Source: Alphaproteobacteria bacterium
Lineage (GTDB): Bacteria; Pseudomonadota; Alphaproteobacteria; ATCC43930; CGMCC-115725
DNA: 6,065 nucleotides
NCBI GenBank assembly: GCA_030040495.1
Contig: JASHTP010000210.1
Span: 1-6,065, forward strand
Direction of reading: 5' to 3'
The notes beneath the pieces are model-generated. The model ran no database searches and was not told the origin of the DNA. It saw nothing but the letters and a program-made list of their open reading frames with translations. Shown here one piece after another: positions 1 to 4,430 of this stretch; within the stretch, counting starts at the first letter, position 1, and each line of letters starts with the position of its first letter. Made by a program: the position numbers and the translations under genes.

Positions 1-443
1 CCGCCGAGGCGATCGCGGCCGGCTGCATCCCCGAGCTCGCCGGCTACGCCCGCCAGCGCCGCGAGGTCGCCTACGGCCAGGCGAGCCGCATCGACCTGTT
101 GCTGGAGCGGCCGGGGCACCCCATCTGCTACCTCGAGGTCAAGAACGTCCATCTCCGGCGCGGCGAGGATGCCGAGTTCCCCGACAGCGTCACCGCCCGC
201 GGCGCCAAGCACCTGGGCGAGCTTGCCGCCATGGCGGCAGCCGGGCACCGCGCGGTGATGCTCTATGTGGTGCAGCGCGCCGACTGCGCCCGCTTCCGCA
301 TCGCGGCGGACATCGATCCCGCCTATGCCGGGGCCTTCCAAGGGGCGCTGGCGGCGGGGGTCGAGGCCTTGTGCTATTATTGCCGGGTTAACCCCGAGTC
401 TATAGAGATCGAGGCGCCGCTCGAGATCGCGGCCGGAGCTTGA
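1..443 (+). CDS. sfsA: SfsA family protein (sugar fermentation stimulation protein A), 5' end missing
   Basis: The gene enters the window already open (codons begin at base 3) and ends at TGA 441-443, giving 146 C-terminal residues of a family usually about 230-240 long. Visible SfsA landmarks, in order, are an EAI..G.I.EL.GY block at the left edge, YGQASRIDLLL (about 75-104), CYLEVKNVHL (about 126-155), FPDSVTARGAKHL (about 177-213), VVQRAD near 270-285 and DIDPAY near 309-326. The Asp in SRIDLLL and the Glu and Lys in LEVKNV fit the PD-(D/E)xK nuclease-like core assigned to SfsA. E. coli SfsA was named for an effect on maltose metabolism and binds DNA, but its biochemical role is still poorly defined. 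It lies directly upstream of map, probably co-transcribed. The start codon and N-terminal domain lie outside the window. The family call is secure; the function is not. Confidence 0.94.
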   Translation, partial: AEAIAAGCIPELAGYARQRREVAYGQASRIDLLLERPGHPICYLEVKNVHLRRGEDAEFPDSVTARGAKHLGELAAMAAAGHRAVMLYVVQRADCARFRIAADIDPAYAGAFQGALAAGVEALCYYCRVNPESIEIEAPLEIAAGA

Positions 444-448
444 ACGGA

Positions 449-1306
449 ATGATGAAGAAAGGCACCACCAGCGCAGAGCCCAACCCGGCGATGGGGTCGC
501 GGCAGGCCGACGCCGAGGAGCGCCGCATCCGCATCCACGGCGCCGTCGACTTCGACGGCATGCGCAAGGCCGGGCGGCTCGCCGCCGAGGTGCTCGACTT
601 CATCACCCCGCACGTCAAGCCGGGCGTCACCACCGACGCCCTCGACCGGCTCTGCCACGGCTTCATCGTCGATCACGGCGCGATCCCGGCGCCGCTCAAC
701 TATCGCGGCTTCCCGCGCTCGATCTGCACCTCGATCAACCATGTCGTCTGCCACGGCATCCCGGGCGAGCGCAAGCTCGACGAGGGCGACATCCTCAACA
801 TCGACATCACCGTCATCCTCGACGGCTGGCACGGCGACACCAGCCGCATGTTCCTCCTCGGCGACAAGGTGGCGCTGAAGGCGCGCCGCCTGGTCGACGT
901 CACCTGGGAGGCGATGATGCGCGGCATCGAGGCGGTCAGGCCGGGCGTCCGCATCGGCGCCATCGGCCACGCCATCCAGACCTACGCCGAGGAGCGGCGC
1001 TTCTCGGTGGTCCGCGATTTCTGCGGCCACGGCATCGGCCGCATCTTCCACGACGCGCCGTCGATCCTGCATTTCGGCAAGCCCGAGGACGGGCCGGAGC
1101 TGCGCGAGGGCATGTTCTTCACCGTCGAGCCGATGATCAATGCCGGGCGCTGGGAGGTGAAGATCCTGAGCGACGGCTGGACCGCGGTCACCAAGGACCG
1201 CTCGCTCTCGGCGCAGTTCGAGCACACGGTGGCGGTGACGCGGGACGGCTGCGAGATCTTCACGCTGTCGCCCAGGGGCTGGCACCGCCCGCCTTACGAG
1301 GGCTGA
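449..1306 (+). CDS. map: Methionine aminopeptidase, type I
   Basis: This cytosolic dinuclear metalloprotease removes the initiator Met from new proteins after deformylation. From ATG 449 it has 285 residues, about 20 more than E. coli MAP, the excess being a hydrophilic N-terminal tail. All five metal ligands are present: D119 (in NIDIT), D130 (in GDTS), H194 (in CGHGIG), E227 (in FTVEPM) and E258 (in FEHTV). The substrate-binding His is in VCHGIPG (H102). The frame also opens at TTG 440, overlapping the sfsA stop. ATG 449 is preferred because GGAG at 435-438 lies 10 nt upstream, whereas TTG 440 has no usable spacing; ATG 452 is also possible. The 5-nt gap after sfsA suggests one transcript. 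In many alphaproteobacteria radC follows sfsA-map; here a convergent operon follows instead. Confidence 0.97.
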   Translation: MMKKGTTSAEPNPAMGSRQADAEERRIRIHGAVDFDGMRKAGRLAAEVLDFITPHVKPGVTTDALDRLCHGFIVDHGAIPAPLNYRGFPRSICTSINHVVCHGIPGERKLDEGDILNIDITVILDGWHGDTSRMFLLGDKVALKARRLVDVTWEAMMRGIEAVRPGVRIGAIGHAIQTYAEERRFSVVRDFCGHGIGRIFHDAPSILHFGKPEDGPELREGMFFTVEPMINAGRWEVKILSDGWTAVTKDRSLSAQFEHTVAVTRDGCEIFTLSPRGWHRPPYEG

Positions 1307-1393
1307 GCCGGACTACCCCATTGGGGTAGGCTGAATTTCGAGTCAATGAAGTACGCCAATGGGGTAGGTCGCTCCCCGCGGGAGAGGCCGCCG
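1307..1393. terminator. Convergent intergenic region with hairpins, probable bidirectional terminator
   Basis: This gap separates the ends of two convergent transcripts. A 7-bp hairpin with a 3-nt loop (CTACCCC-ATT-GGGGTAG, 1313-1329) lies 6 nt after the map stop. A second hairpin (CTCCC-CGC-GGGAG, 1372-1384) lies 9 nt beyond the stop of the leftward gene. The first half of hairpin 1 also forms a perfect 12-bp inverted repeat with 1356-1367. No T-run follows either stem, so termination is inferred from position and stem strength; U-poor terminators are common in GC-rich alphaproteobacteria. Confidence 0.5.
1313..1367. repeat. Perfect 12-bp inverted repeat plus a near-direct copy
   Basis: CTACCCCATTGG (1313-1324) is matched by its exact reverse complement CCAATGGGGTAG (1356-1367), with 31 nt between. 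Because the left arm is itself part of a hairpin, the right arm also reads as a direct copy (CAATGGGGTAGG, 1357-1368) of CATTGGGGTAGG (1319-1330) with one mismatch. It may be an alternative long stem, a REP-like intergenic element, or the remains of a small mobile repeat. Confidence 0.6.
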
Positions 1394-1909
1394 CTAGGCC
1401 CCCTGCTCCGGCGCCTGGTAGAGCTGCGCCGGCGGCGGCTCGCCGCGCTTGTCGGGCAGCTTCGGCTGCGGCAGCGGGTGGAAGACCGGCTCGCGCTTGT
1501 CCCAGGAGCGCTCGAAGGGCAGCTGCATGACGATGCCGCCGCCATGCCGGTTGGCGTTCTCCTCGATCGCCTGCTGCAGCTTGCTCGCCGTCTTCTCGTC
1601 CCAGGGCAGGACGTAGTAGCGCGGCTCGGAGCTGCCGGGCAGCAGCAGCCAGAGATAGATGCCGCTGCCCTCGCGGATGTAGGAGCCGAGCACGGTTGCC
1701 TGCTTGTCGCCGCTGCGCAGCACTTCGAGCCGCGTCGATTTCGGCCGGCCCAGCATGTCGGAATAGCCGAAGAACAGCCCGGCGAGCAGCAGCGCGAAGA
1801 AGCCGCTCACCAGCGCGCGGCGCCGGCGGCCGCCGAGCGGCAGGCCGACGAAGGCATAGATGCCGAGCACCAGGGCCAGCGAGGCGAAGGCGACGACGAA
1901 GGAGGTCAT
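1394..1909 (-). CDS. Two-helix membrane protein of unknown function, third gene of ExbB/ExbD-like operon
   Basis: This 171-aa protein matches no family I can name. Two hydrophobic helices open it (about 4-24 and 31-49), separated by a short Gly/Arg-rich turn containing RRRR, which suggests an N-out/C-out hairpin by the positive-inside rule. A soluble domain follows (about 55-145) with SGIYLWLLLPG near 82-92, PRYYVLPWD near 96-104, an amphipathic helix near 107-120, and a Pro-rich tail (LPQPKLP, EPPPAQ). The frame stays open far upstream, but ATG 1909 is the start: it overlaps the stop of the upstream gene as ATGA (1906-1909) and has GGAG just upstream. That overlap implies translational coupling, so the protein probably works with the two upstream channel-like proteins. 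Real gene: confident. Function: unknown; an accessory or coupling subunit is an inference. Confidence 0.8.
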   Translation of the reverse strand: MTSFVVAFASLALVLGIYAFVGLPLGGRRRRALVSGFFALLLAGLFFGYSDMLGRPKSTRLEVLRSGDKQATVLGSYIREGSGIYLWLLLPGSSEPRYYVLPWDEKTASKLQQAIEENANRHGGGIVMQLPFERSWDKREPVFHPLPQPKLPDKRGEPPPAQLYQAPEQGA

Positions 1910-2496
1910 TTCTCCACCCCGCCATTCTGCTGCATCCAGGCGCTGCGCAGCCCCTTGTGCAGGCGGTTGACGCTGCCCGGCACGAGATGCCCCTTGTCGT
2001 CGAGCTTGAAGCGGAAGATCGTCGTCTCCTGCCCGACATAGTCGAGGTTCACCTCCGAGCGCAGCAGGTTGGTGATCTCGCCGTCGGCCCCGCGCACCGA
2101 CACCCGGGCGGTCACCGGCACCGGGAAATGGCCGTCGGCGGAGCGGTAGAGATGCGCGTTGACGACATACTCGCCCGGCCACAGCCCGCGGCCATAGGCG
2201 ATCTCGTAGTTCATCGACAGGGGATCGCCGGAATGGCCGAGATCGTCGCGCAGCAGGTTGAAGATCAGGCCGGACTTGTTGGAGTAGCCGACCGGCACGT
2301 CGCCCGGCGCCTCCACCCAGAGATCGACGTCGGCGTCGACCTTGTCGTCCCAGTGGATGTCGACGATGACGCTGCCCGGCGGCGTCGCGCCCTTGGTGTC
2401 CTGCTCCTTCTTGCGCACATGGGCGAGCGCCAGCGCGCCGACCACCAGGTAGGCGAAGACGAGGAGGAACAGCATGTCCCGGAACGAGACATTCAT
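1906..2496 (-). CDS. ExbD-like single-pass protein with DUF2135-like periplasmic domain
   Basis: This 196-aa protein begins NVSFRDMLFLLVFAYLVVGA, which resembles the ExbD/TolR/MotB membrane anchor: an Asp (D7) opening a single helix (about 8-26), followed by a positively charged exit (HVRKK). The periplasmic part is not the usual ExbD fold. It is a beta-rich domain (about 40-170) with DIHWDDKVDADVDLWVEAPG at 46-65, LRDDLG at 82-87, LWPGEYVVNAHLY at 105-117 and VGQETTIFRF at 154-163. The W..D..DVDLWV..PG pattern recalls DUF2135-type domains; I judge this by eye. ATG 2496 is chosen because GGAGGGGG directly precedes it and it gives the anchor at the N-terminus. ATG 2508 (MWRG) would add four residues. 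It starts 16 nt after the channel gene and overlaps the next gene by 4 nt. A proton-channel partner role is inferred. Confidence 0.82.
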   Translation of the reverse strand: MNVSFRDMLFLLVFAYLVVGALALAHVRKKEQDTKGATPPGSVIVDIHWDDKVDADVDLWVEAPGDVPVGYSNKSGLIFNLLRDDLGHSGDPLSMNYEIAYGRGLWPGEYVVNAHLYRSADGHFPVPVTARVSVRGADGEITNLLRSEVNLDYVGQETTIFRFKLDDKGHLVPGSVNRLHKGLRSAWMQQNGGVEK

Positions 2497-2512
2497 CCCC
2501 CTCCACATCGGG

Positions 2513-3061
2513 CTAGACTTCCTGGCGCGCGAGCAGATGCGCGTTGGTGCCGAGCCAGAGATATCCCACGCAGGCGAGCAGGTTGGTGTAGAGCGCGGTG
2601 GCCGAGCCGACATAGATCGCGGTCACCACCTGCTTGAAATCGTCGAAGCTCTGGCCCTTGTCGGCGGAGAGCTCGCCCACCGTGATGATGAGGCCGAGCA
2701 CGGTGCCGACCATGCCGAGATAGACGAGCGCGTTGCCGGCCCAGCGCACGGTCTGCCAGTCGCGGCGCAGCACCGCGACGAGGCCCCAGCCGAAGAGCAC
2801 GGTGATGAGCCAGCACATGCCGGAGCGATCGGCCGCGTAAGGCCGGTAGAGCAGGCCTTCGGCCCAGCCGGCGAGCACCAGCGCCAGGCCGACGAGGTTG
2901 AGCACGGTGAAACGGGCGACGAAGGCCGATCCCGCCGGCGCGGCGAAGGCGCGCAGCAGCCGAAGCTGCTGCTCGCGCACTGGAGCGGGCGCGGCCGGCG
3001 CCGGCGTCGCTGCTTCCGGCTTGGCGGCAGCCGGCCTGAGCTTGGCAAGGACCGCAAACAT
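2513..3061 (-). CDS. MotA/TolQ/ExbB proton channel family protein
   Basis: This 182-aa inner-membrane protein is the likely force-generating subunit of the operon. An Ala/Pro-rich N-terminal tail (about 9-28) precedes four hydrophobic segments: about 51-69, 82-98, 112-129 and 147-170. The last two carry the family signature, LGMVGTVLGLIITV followed by a short loop (SFDDFKQVV) and TAIYVGSATALYTNLLACVGY, equivalent to the pore helices of ExbB/TolQ. It is shorter than ExbB or TolQ (about 230-245), mainly in the cytoplasmic loop. The frame opens 32 codons further upstream, but ATG 3061 is preceded by a perfect AGGAGG (3068-3073) at 6-nt spacing, so translation starts there. The next gene encodes an ExbD-like anchor, as expected for this family. 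Energy use is inferred from homology; the substrate or periplasmic target is unknown. Confidence 0.88.
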   Translation of the reverse strand: MFAVLAKLRPAAAKPEAATPAPAAPAPVREQQLRLLRAFAAPAGSAFVARFTVLNLVGLALVLAGWAEGLLYRPYAADRSGMCWLITVLFGWGLVAVLRRDWQTVRWAGNALVYLGMVGTVLGLIITVGELSADKGQSFDDFKQVVTAIYVGSATALYTNLLACVGYLWLGTNAHLLARQEV

Positions 3062-3153
3062 CCTTGACCTCCTGGACGAATTCGTCCGGCTAGGATGATG
3101 CGGCAAGATGATTAAGGCGGCCCTAACCCATGGTGAATAATCCCTAAACGCCG
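3062..3153 (-). promoter_or_regulatory. Leader of the ExbB-like operon with a 14-bp palindrome beside the Shine-Dalgarno site
   Basis: The 92-nt gap holds a perfect palindrome GGACGAATTCGTCC (3074-3087) immediately upstream of the AGGAGG site (3068-3073). In RNA it folds as GGACG-AAUU-CGUCC, ending one base from the Shine-Dalgarno sequence. It may be a protein operator or a structure that tunes ribosome access. Further upstream is TTAA-N7-CTAA (3112-3126), one base off the CtrA pattern TTAA-N7-TTAA, and a weak sigma-70-like pair on the minus strand (TTCACC, N17, TTAATC). Only the palindrome and Shine-Dalgarno site are solid. Confidence 0.4.
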
Positions 3154-3318
3154 TCACGCGGCGCGTTCGGCGTCGCGGCGCTGGCGCAGCCGGCGCTGCG
3201 CGTCGCGCACCAGGAGGCGGACCGCCTGAAGGCTGAGCCCGTCGCGCGCCAGCAGCAGATGCGTCGCTTCGTCGCTCAGCAGCTCCTCGACCGTGGGCTC
3301 GTCATTGCCGAGATACAT
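3154..3318 (-). CDS. Small hypothetical protein (54 aa)
   Basis: I do not recognise a named family. From ATG 3318 the protein has 54 residues with an acidic N-terminal half (NDEPTVEELLSDEATHLLLARDG) and a strongly basic C-terminal helix rich in Arg (about 33-53). The layout, TVEELL.D....LL.ARDG followed by an amphipathic helix, resembles small uncharacterised proteins that I recall as widespread in alphaproteobacteria. No membrane segment or Cys is present. The frame is open a further 23 codons upstream, but ATG 3318 is favoured by a purine-rich GGGGAGAGG just upstream. It lies 92 nt upstream of the ExbB-like gene on the same strand, so it could head that transcript, although the gap has room for a separate promoter. 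Confidence 0.6.
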   Translation of the reverse strand: MYLGNDEPTVEELLSDEATHLLLARDGLSLQAVRLLVRDAQRRLRQRRDAERAA

Positions 3319-3412
3319 GAGCCTCTCCCCTGCGGTCTCGCGACCATGCCAGCTTGCCGCGACAGGCCGGCGACAGCATCGGGGCAAAGTTCAGGCAAGG
3401 CGCGCCGTCCGA

Positions 3413-3697
3413 TCAGGTCAGATAGGAATGCACGATCTCGACCAGCTCTTCCGCAGCCTGGGCGCGAGGGTCGTCGCGCGGCAGCGACGGATCGATCATG
3501 TGCTCCAAGATGTGATCCTCGACCACTTCGGCGATGAATCCGTCCAAAGCGCCGCGACACGCCGTCGCCTGCTGCAGGATGGCGGCGCAATTTGCGTCCT
3601 CTTGAATCCGGCGTTCGACCGCGTCGAGCTGGCCTCGGATGCGCCGCAATCTGATGAGCAGCTTCTGCTTCTCTTTGTCTTGCGTGTTGCGGGTCAT
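3413..3697 (-). CDS. FrmR/RcnR-type (CsoR superfamily) metal- or formaldehyde-sensing repressor
   Basis: This 94-aa all-helical protein belongs to the CsoR/RcnR/FrmR repressors, tetramers that release DNA on binding Cu, Ni/Co, Zn or formaldehyde. The signature runs LLIRLRRIRGQLDAVERRI (13-31), DANCAAILQQATACRGALDG (34-53), EVVEDHILEHM (57-67) and a C-terminal ELVEIVHSYL helix. Expected sensor residues are C37, H62 and H66, aligning with C35, H60 and H64 of E. coli RcnR. FrmR has Glu at the last of these. RcnR's H3 has no equivalent (the N-terminus is MTRNTQ) and there is an extra C47. ATG 3697 gives the normal family length; AGAGGA lies about 11 nt upstream. A G-tract operator lies 26 nt upstream, implying autoregulation. 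The family is certain; the inducer (Co, Ni, Zn or aldehyde) is open. Confidence 0.93.
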   Translation of the reverse strand: MTRNTQDKEKQKLLIRLRRIRGQLDAVERRIQEDANCAAILQQATACRGALDGFIAEVVEDHILEHMIDPSLPRDDPRAQAAEELVEIVHSYLT

Positions 3698-3722
3698 CGG
3701 CGCTCGATCCTCTACCGGATGG

Positions 3723-3741
3723 ATCCTATGGGGGAGTATAT
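3723..3741 (-). promoter_or_regulatory. Operator 1 for the FrmR/RcnR-type repressor
   Basis: On the coding strand of the repressor the site reads ATATACTCCCCCATAGGAT. A tract of five C/G pairs flanked by AT-rich half-sites (TACT / TAGGAT) is the design of RcnR and FrmR operators (for RcnR, TACT-G6-N-AGTA). It overlaps the predicted -10 box of the repressor promoter and lies 25 nt before its start codon. The same 19-mer with two changes recurs at 3943-3961. Binding is inferred from family knowledge and the repeat, not demonstrated. Confidence 0.75.
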
Positions 3742-3764
3742 GAGCCTGTCCGGCCGGCTGTCCA
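3735..3764 (-). promoter_or_regulatory. Predicted sigma-70 promoter of the repressor gene
   Basis: On the minus strand a -35 box TGGACA (3759-3764; 5 of 6 matches) is followed after 18 nt by TATACT (3735-3740; 5 of 6 matches). The -10 box lies inside operator 1, so bound repressor would block RNA polymerase. Predicted transcripts would start about 30 nt upstream of the repressor ATG. Confidence 0.5.
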
Positions 3765-3884
3765 ACCCGCCCGCCGGCGCCGTCCGTAGGCAGCCTCCCG
3801 ATCGCTAACCTGCCGGGCCCTAAAAATGGCCGGGAAGCCAGCCGGGAAAGCCGGGCACAGGCCGAGCGGGAAGGATTCGGCGAA

Positions 3885-3915
3885 GCGCGCTTCATGCGCG
3901 CCGCTTTTTTTCTTT
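3885..3915 (+). terminator. Rightward intrinsic terminator candidate
   Basis: A 6-bp GC-only stem (GCGCGC 3885-3890, loop TTCAT, GCGCGC 3896-3901) is followed after 3 nt by TTTTTTTCTTT (3905-3915). The T-tract lies on the plus strand only, so it would stop rightward transcription, yet no rightward gene precedes it within this gap. It may insulate the downstream promoter from read-through, or end a short RNA starting near operator 1. Confidence 0.55.
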
Positions 3916-3934
3916 GCCGCGCGTCGAATTGCCC

Positions 3935-3962
3935 TTGATCCTATCCTACCGGGGAGTATATA
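3935..3962 (+). promoter_or_regulatory. Predicted sigma-70 promoter of the small-ORF/porin unit
   Basis: TTGATC (3935-3940; 4 of 6 matches to TTGACA) is followed after 16 nt by TATATA (3957-3962; 4 of 6 matches to TATAAT). The spacer and -10 box contain operator 2. A start near 3969 would give a leader of about 60 nt before the first small ORF at 4030. Confidence 0.5.
3943..3961 (+). promoter_or_regulatory. Operator 2 for the FrmR/RcnR-type repressor
   Basis: ATCCTACCGGGGAGTATAT matches operator 1 (ATCCTATGGGGGAGTATAT on the same strand) at 17 of 19 positions, including the G-tract and the AGTATAT arm. It sits between the predicted -35 and -10 boxes of the rightward promoter, where a repressor would act. 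The preceding bases repeat ATCCT in tandem (3938-3947). Such a match 220 bp away is unlikely to be chance and links the repressor to the downstream genes. Confidence 0.75.
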
Positions 3963-4029
3963 GGCCGATGCGCGCCGGACGCCGAGCCGTTCGCGCCGGC
4001 GTGCCGTGCAACGATGCCCAAGGGATCAC

Positions 4030-4146
4030 ATGAACCCGCGACCTAGCAACGCCCCGTCCGAGGACCACAGTCGCCGCGCGACCGTGACCGCGGCCGGGCT
4101 CATTGCCCGGGAGATCCGAGAGGCTCCGGAGATGCGCTCGACCTAA
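4030..4146 (+). CDS. Possible small protein (38 aa), first ORF after operator 2
   Basis: A 38-codon frame runs from ATG 4030 to TAA 4146 with an AAGGGA ribosome site (about 4020-4025) at good spacing. The product begins MNPRPSNAPSEDHSRRA, hydrophilic and disorder-like, and ends with a short possible helix (TAAGLIAREIREAP). It has no membrane segment or Cys and only one His, so it is not an obvious metal binder. Support comes from the ribosome site and its place between operator 2 and the next ORF. It could equally be a leader peptide or chance in GC-rich DNA. Confidence 0.35.
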   Translation: MNPRPSNAPSEDHSRRATVTAAGLIAREIREAPEMRST

Positions 4147-4172
4147 GCGCGCTCCCGCTCTCGCGCCTTCCG

Positions 4173-4189
4173 GGTCGGTGCAACCGATC
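4173..4189 (+). other. Hairpin upstream of the 67-aa ORF
   Basis: GGTCGGT (4173-4179), loop GCA, ACCGATC (4183-4189) makes a 7-bp stem with one G-U pair in RNA, ending 8 nt before the AGGAGG site. No T-tract follows, so it is not a normal terminator. It may stabilise the RNA or affect translation of the next ORF. Confidence 0.3.
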
Positions 4190-4210
4190 TGAATAAAAGG
4201 AGGCGCGGAG

Positions 4211-4414
4211 ATGACCGCCGCAATCCTCGATTTTCGCCCGGCTACGGCGCCGGGCATTGCCCCGCCTGACAACGTCACGATCGATTTCGTGCGCCTGCTC
4301 GCGCTTGACCGTCTGCCGCCGGGCCGGCGGCGGCTCGTCTGCCGTTGGCAACGCGACGCCGATGGCCGGCTCGCCTGCGTCTGGGAACCGGACGTGACCC
4401 TCCCGCACCGCTGA
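4211..4414 (+). CDS. Small hypothetical protein (67 aa)
   Basis: A perfect AGGAGG (4198-4203) 7 nt before ATG 4211 makes translation likely. The product has an N-terminal part of mixed character (about 1-24), a hydrophobic stretch IDFVRLLALDRLP (about 24-36), and a C-terminal block LVCRWQRDADGRLACVWEPD (42-61) with two Cys and two Trp in a C-x-W ... C-x-W repeat. I recall similar short CRW..DA.GRL.C.WEPD peptides in alphaproteobacterial genomes, without assigned function. The paired motif could form a small beta-hairpin or bind a ligand; this is speculative. It lies between operator 2 and the porin, so it is probably co-transcribed with the porin and under the same repressor. No signal peptide is evident, which suggests a cytoplasmic product. 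Confidence 0.65.
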   Translation: MTAAILDFRPATAPGIAPPDNVTIDFVRLLALDRLPPGRRRLVCRWQRDADGRLACVWEPDVTLPHR

Positions 4415-4430
4415 CCCGAACGGAGCCGCG

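Larger units (their letters stand above)
3698..4029. other. 332-bp non-coding control region
   Basis: No convincing gene lies here on either strand. It holds the leftward promoter and operator of the repressor, an imperfect GCCGGGAA repeat cluster (copies at 3829-3836 and 3841-3848, partial copies after), a rightward hairpin plus T-tract, and the rightward promoter and operator serving the small ORFs and porin. Minus-strand frames upstream of the repressor start remain open but give compositionally biased Arg/Pro/Ser-rich peptides without a ribosome site. Confidence 0.6.

Noticed and set aside
440..442. TTG 440 as the map start
   Set aside because: The GGAG at 435-438 is too close to it; ATG 449 has workable spacing.
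377..1285. Long open frame antisense to map and the sfsA end
   Set aside because: The map frame has all catalytic residues; the antisense product is low-complexity Arg/Ala/Asp/Val and has no ribosome site.
1910..2506. Extended N-terminus of the two-helix protein, open to 2506
   Set aside because: The extension is an out-of-frame shadow of the ExbD-like gene, rich in Arg and Gly. ATG 1909 has a ribosome site and the coupling overlap.
1346..2637. Plus-strand open frames opposite the ExbD-like and two-helix genes
   Set aside because: They are compositionally biased shadows; the minus-strand frames have membrane helices, ribosome sites and a 4-nt stop/start overlap.
3829..3855. GCCGGGAA repeats as a CRISPR or iteron array
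   Set aside because: Only two complete 8-nt copies with irregular spacing exist; there are no spacers and no replication or cas genes.
3698..3895. N-terminal extension of the repressor to 3895
   Set aside because: It would add 66 Arg/Pro-rich residues absent from the family and would cover the operator and promoter.
4173..4189. Hairpin as an intrinsic terminator
   Set aside because: No T-tract follows on either strand, and an AGGAGG ribosome site comes right after it.
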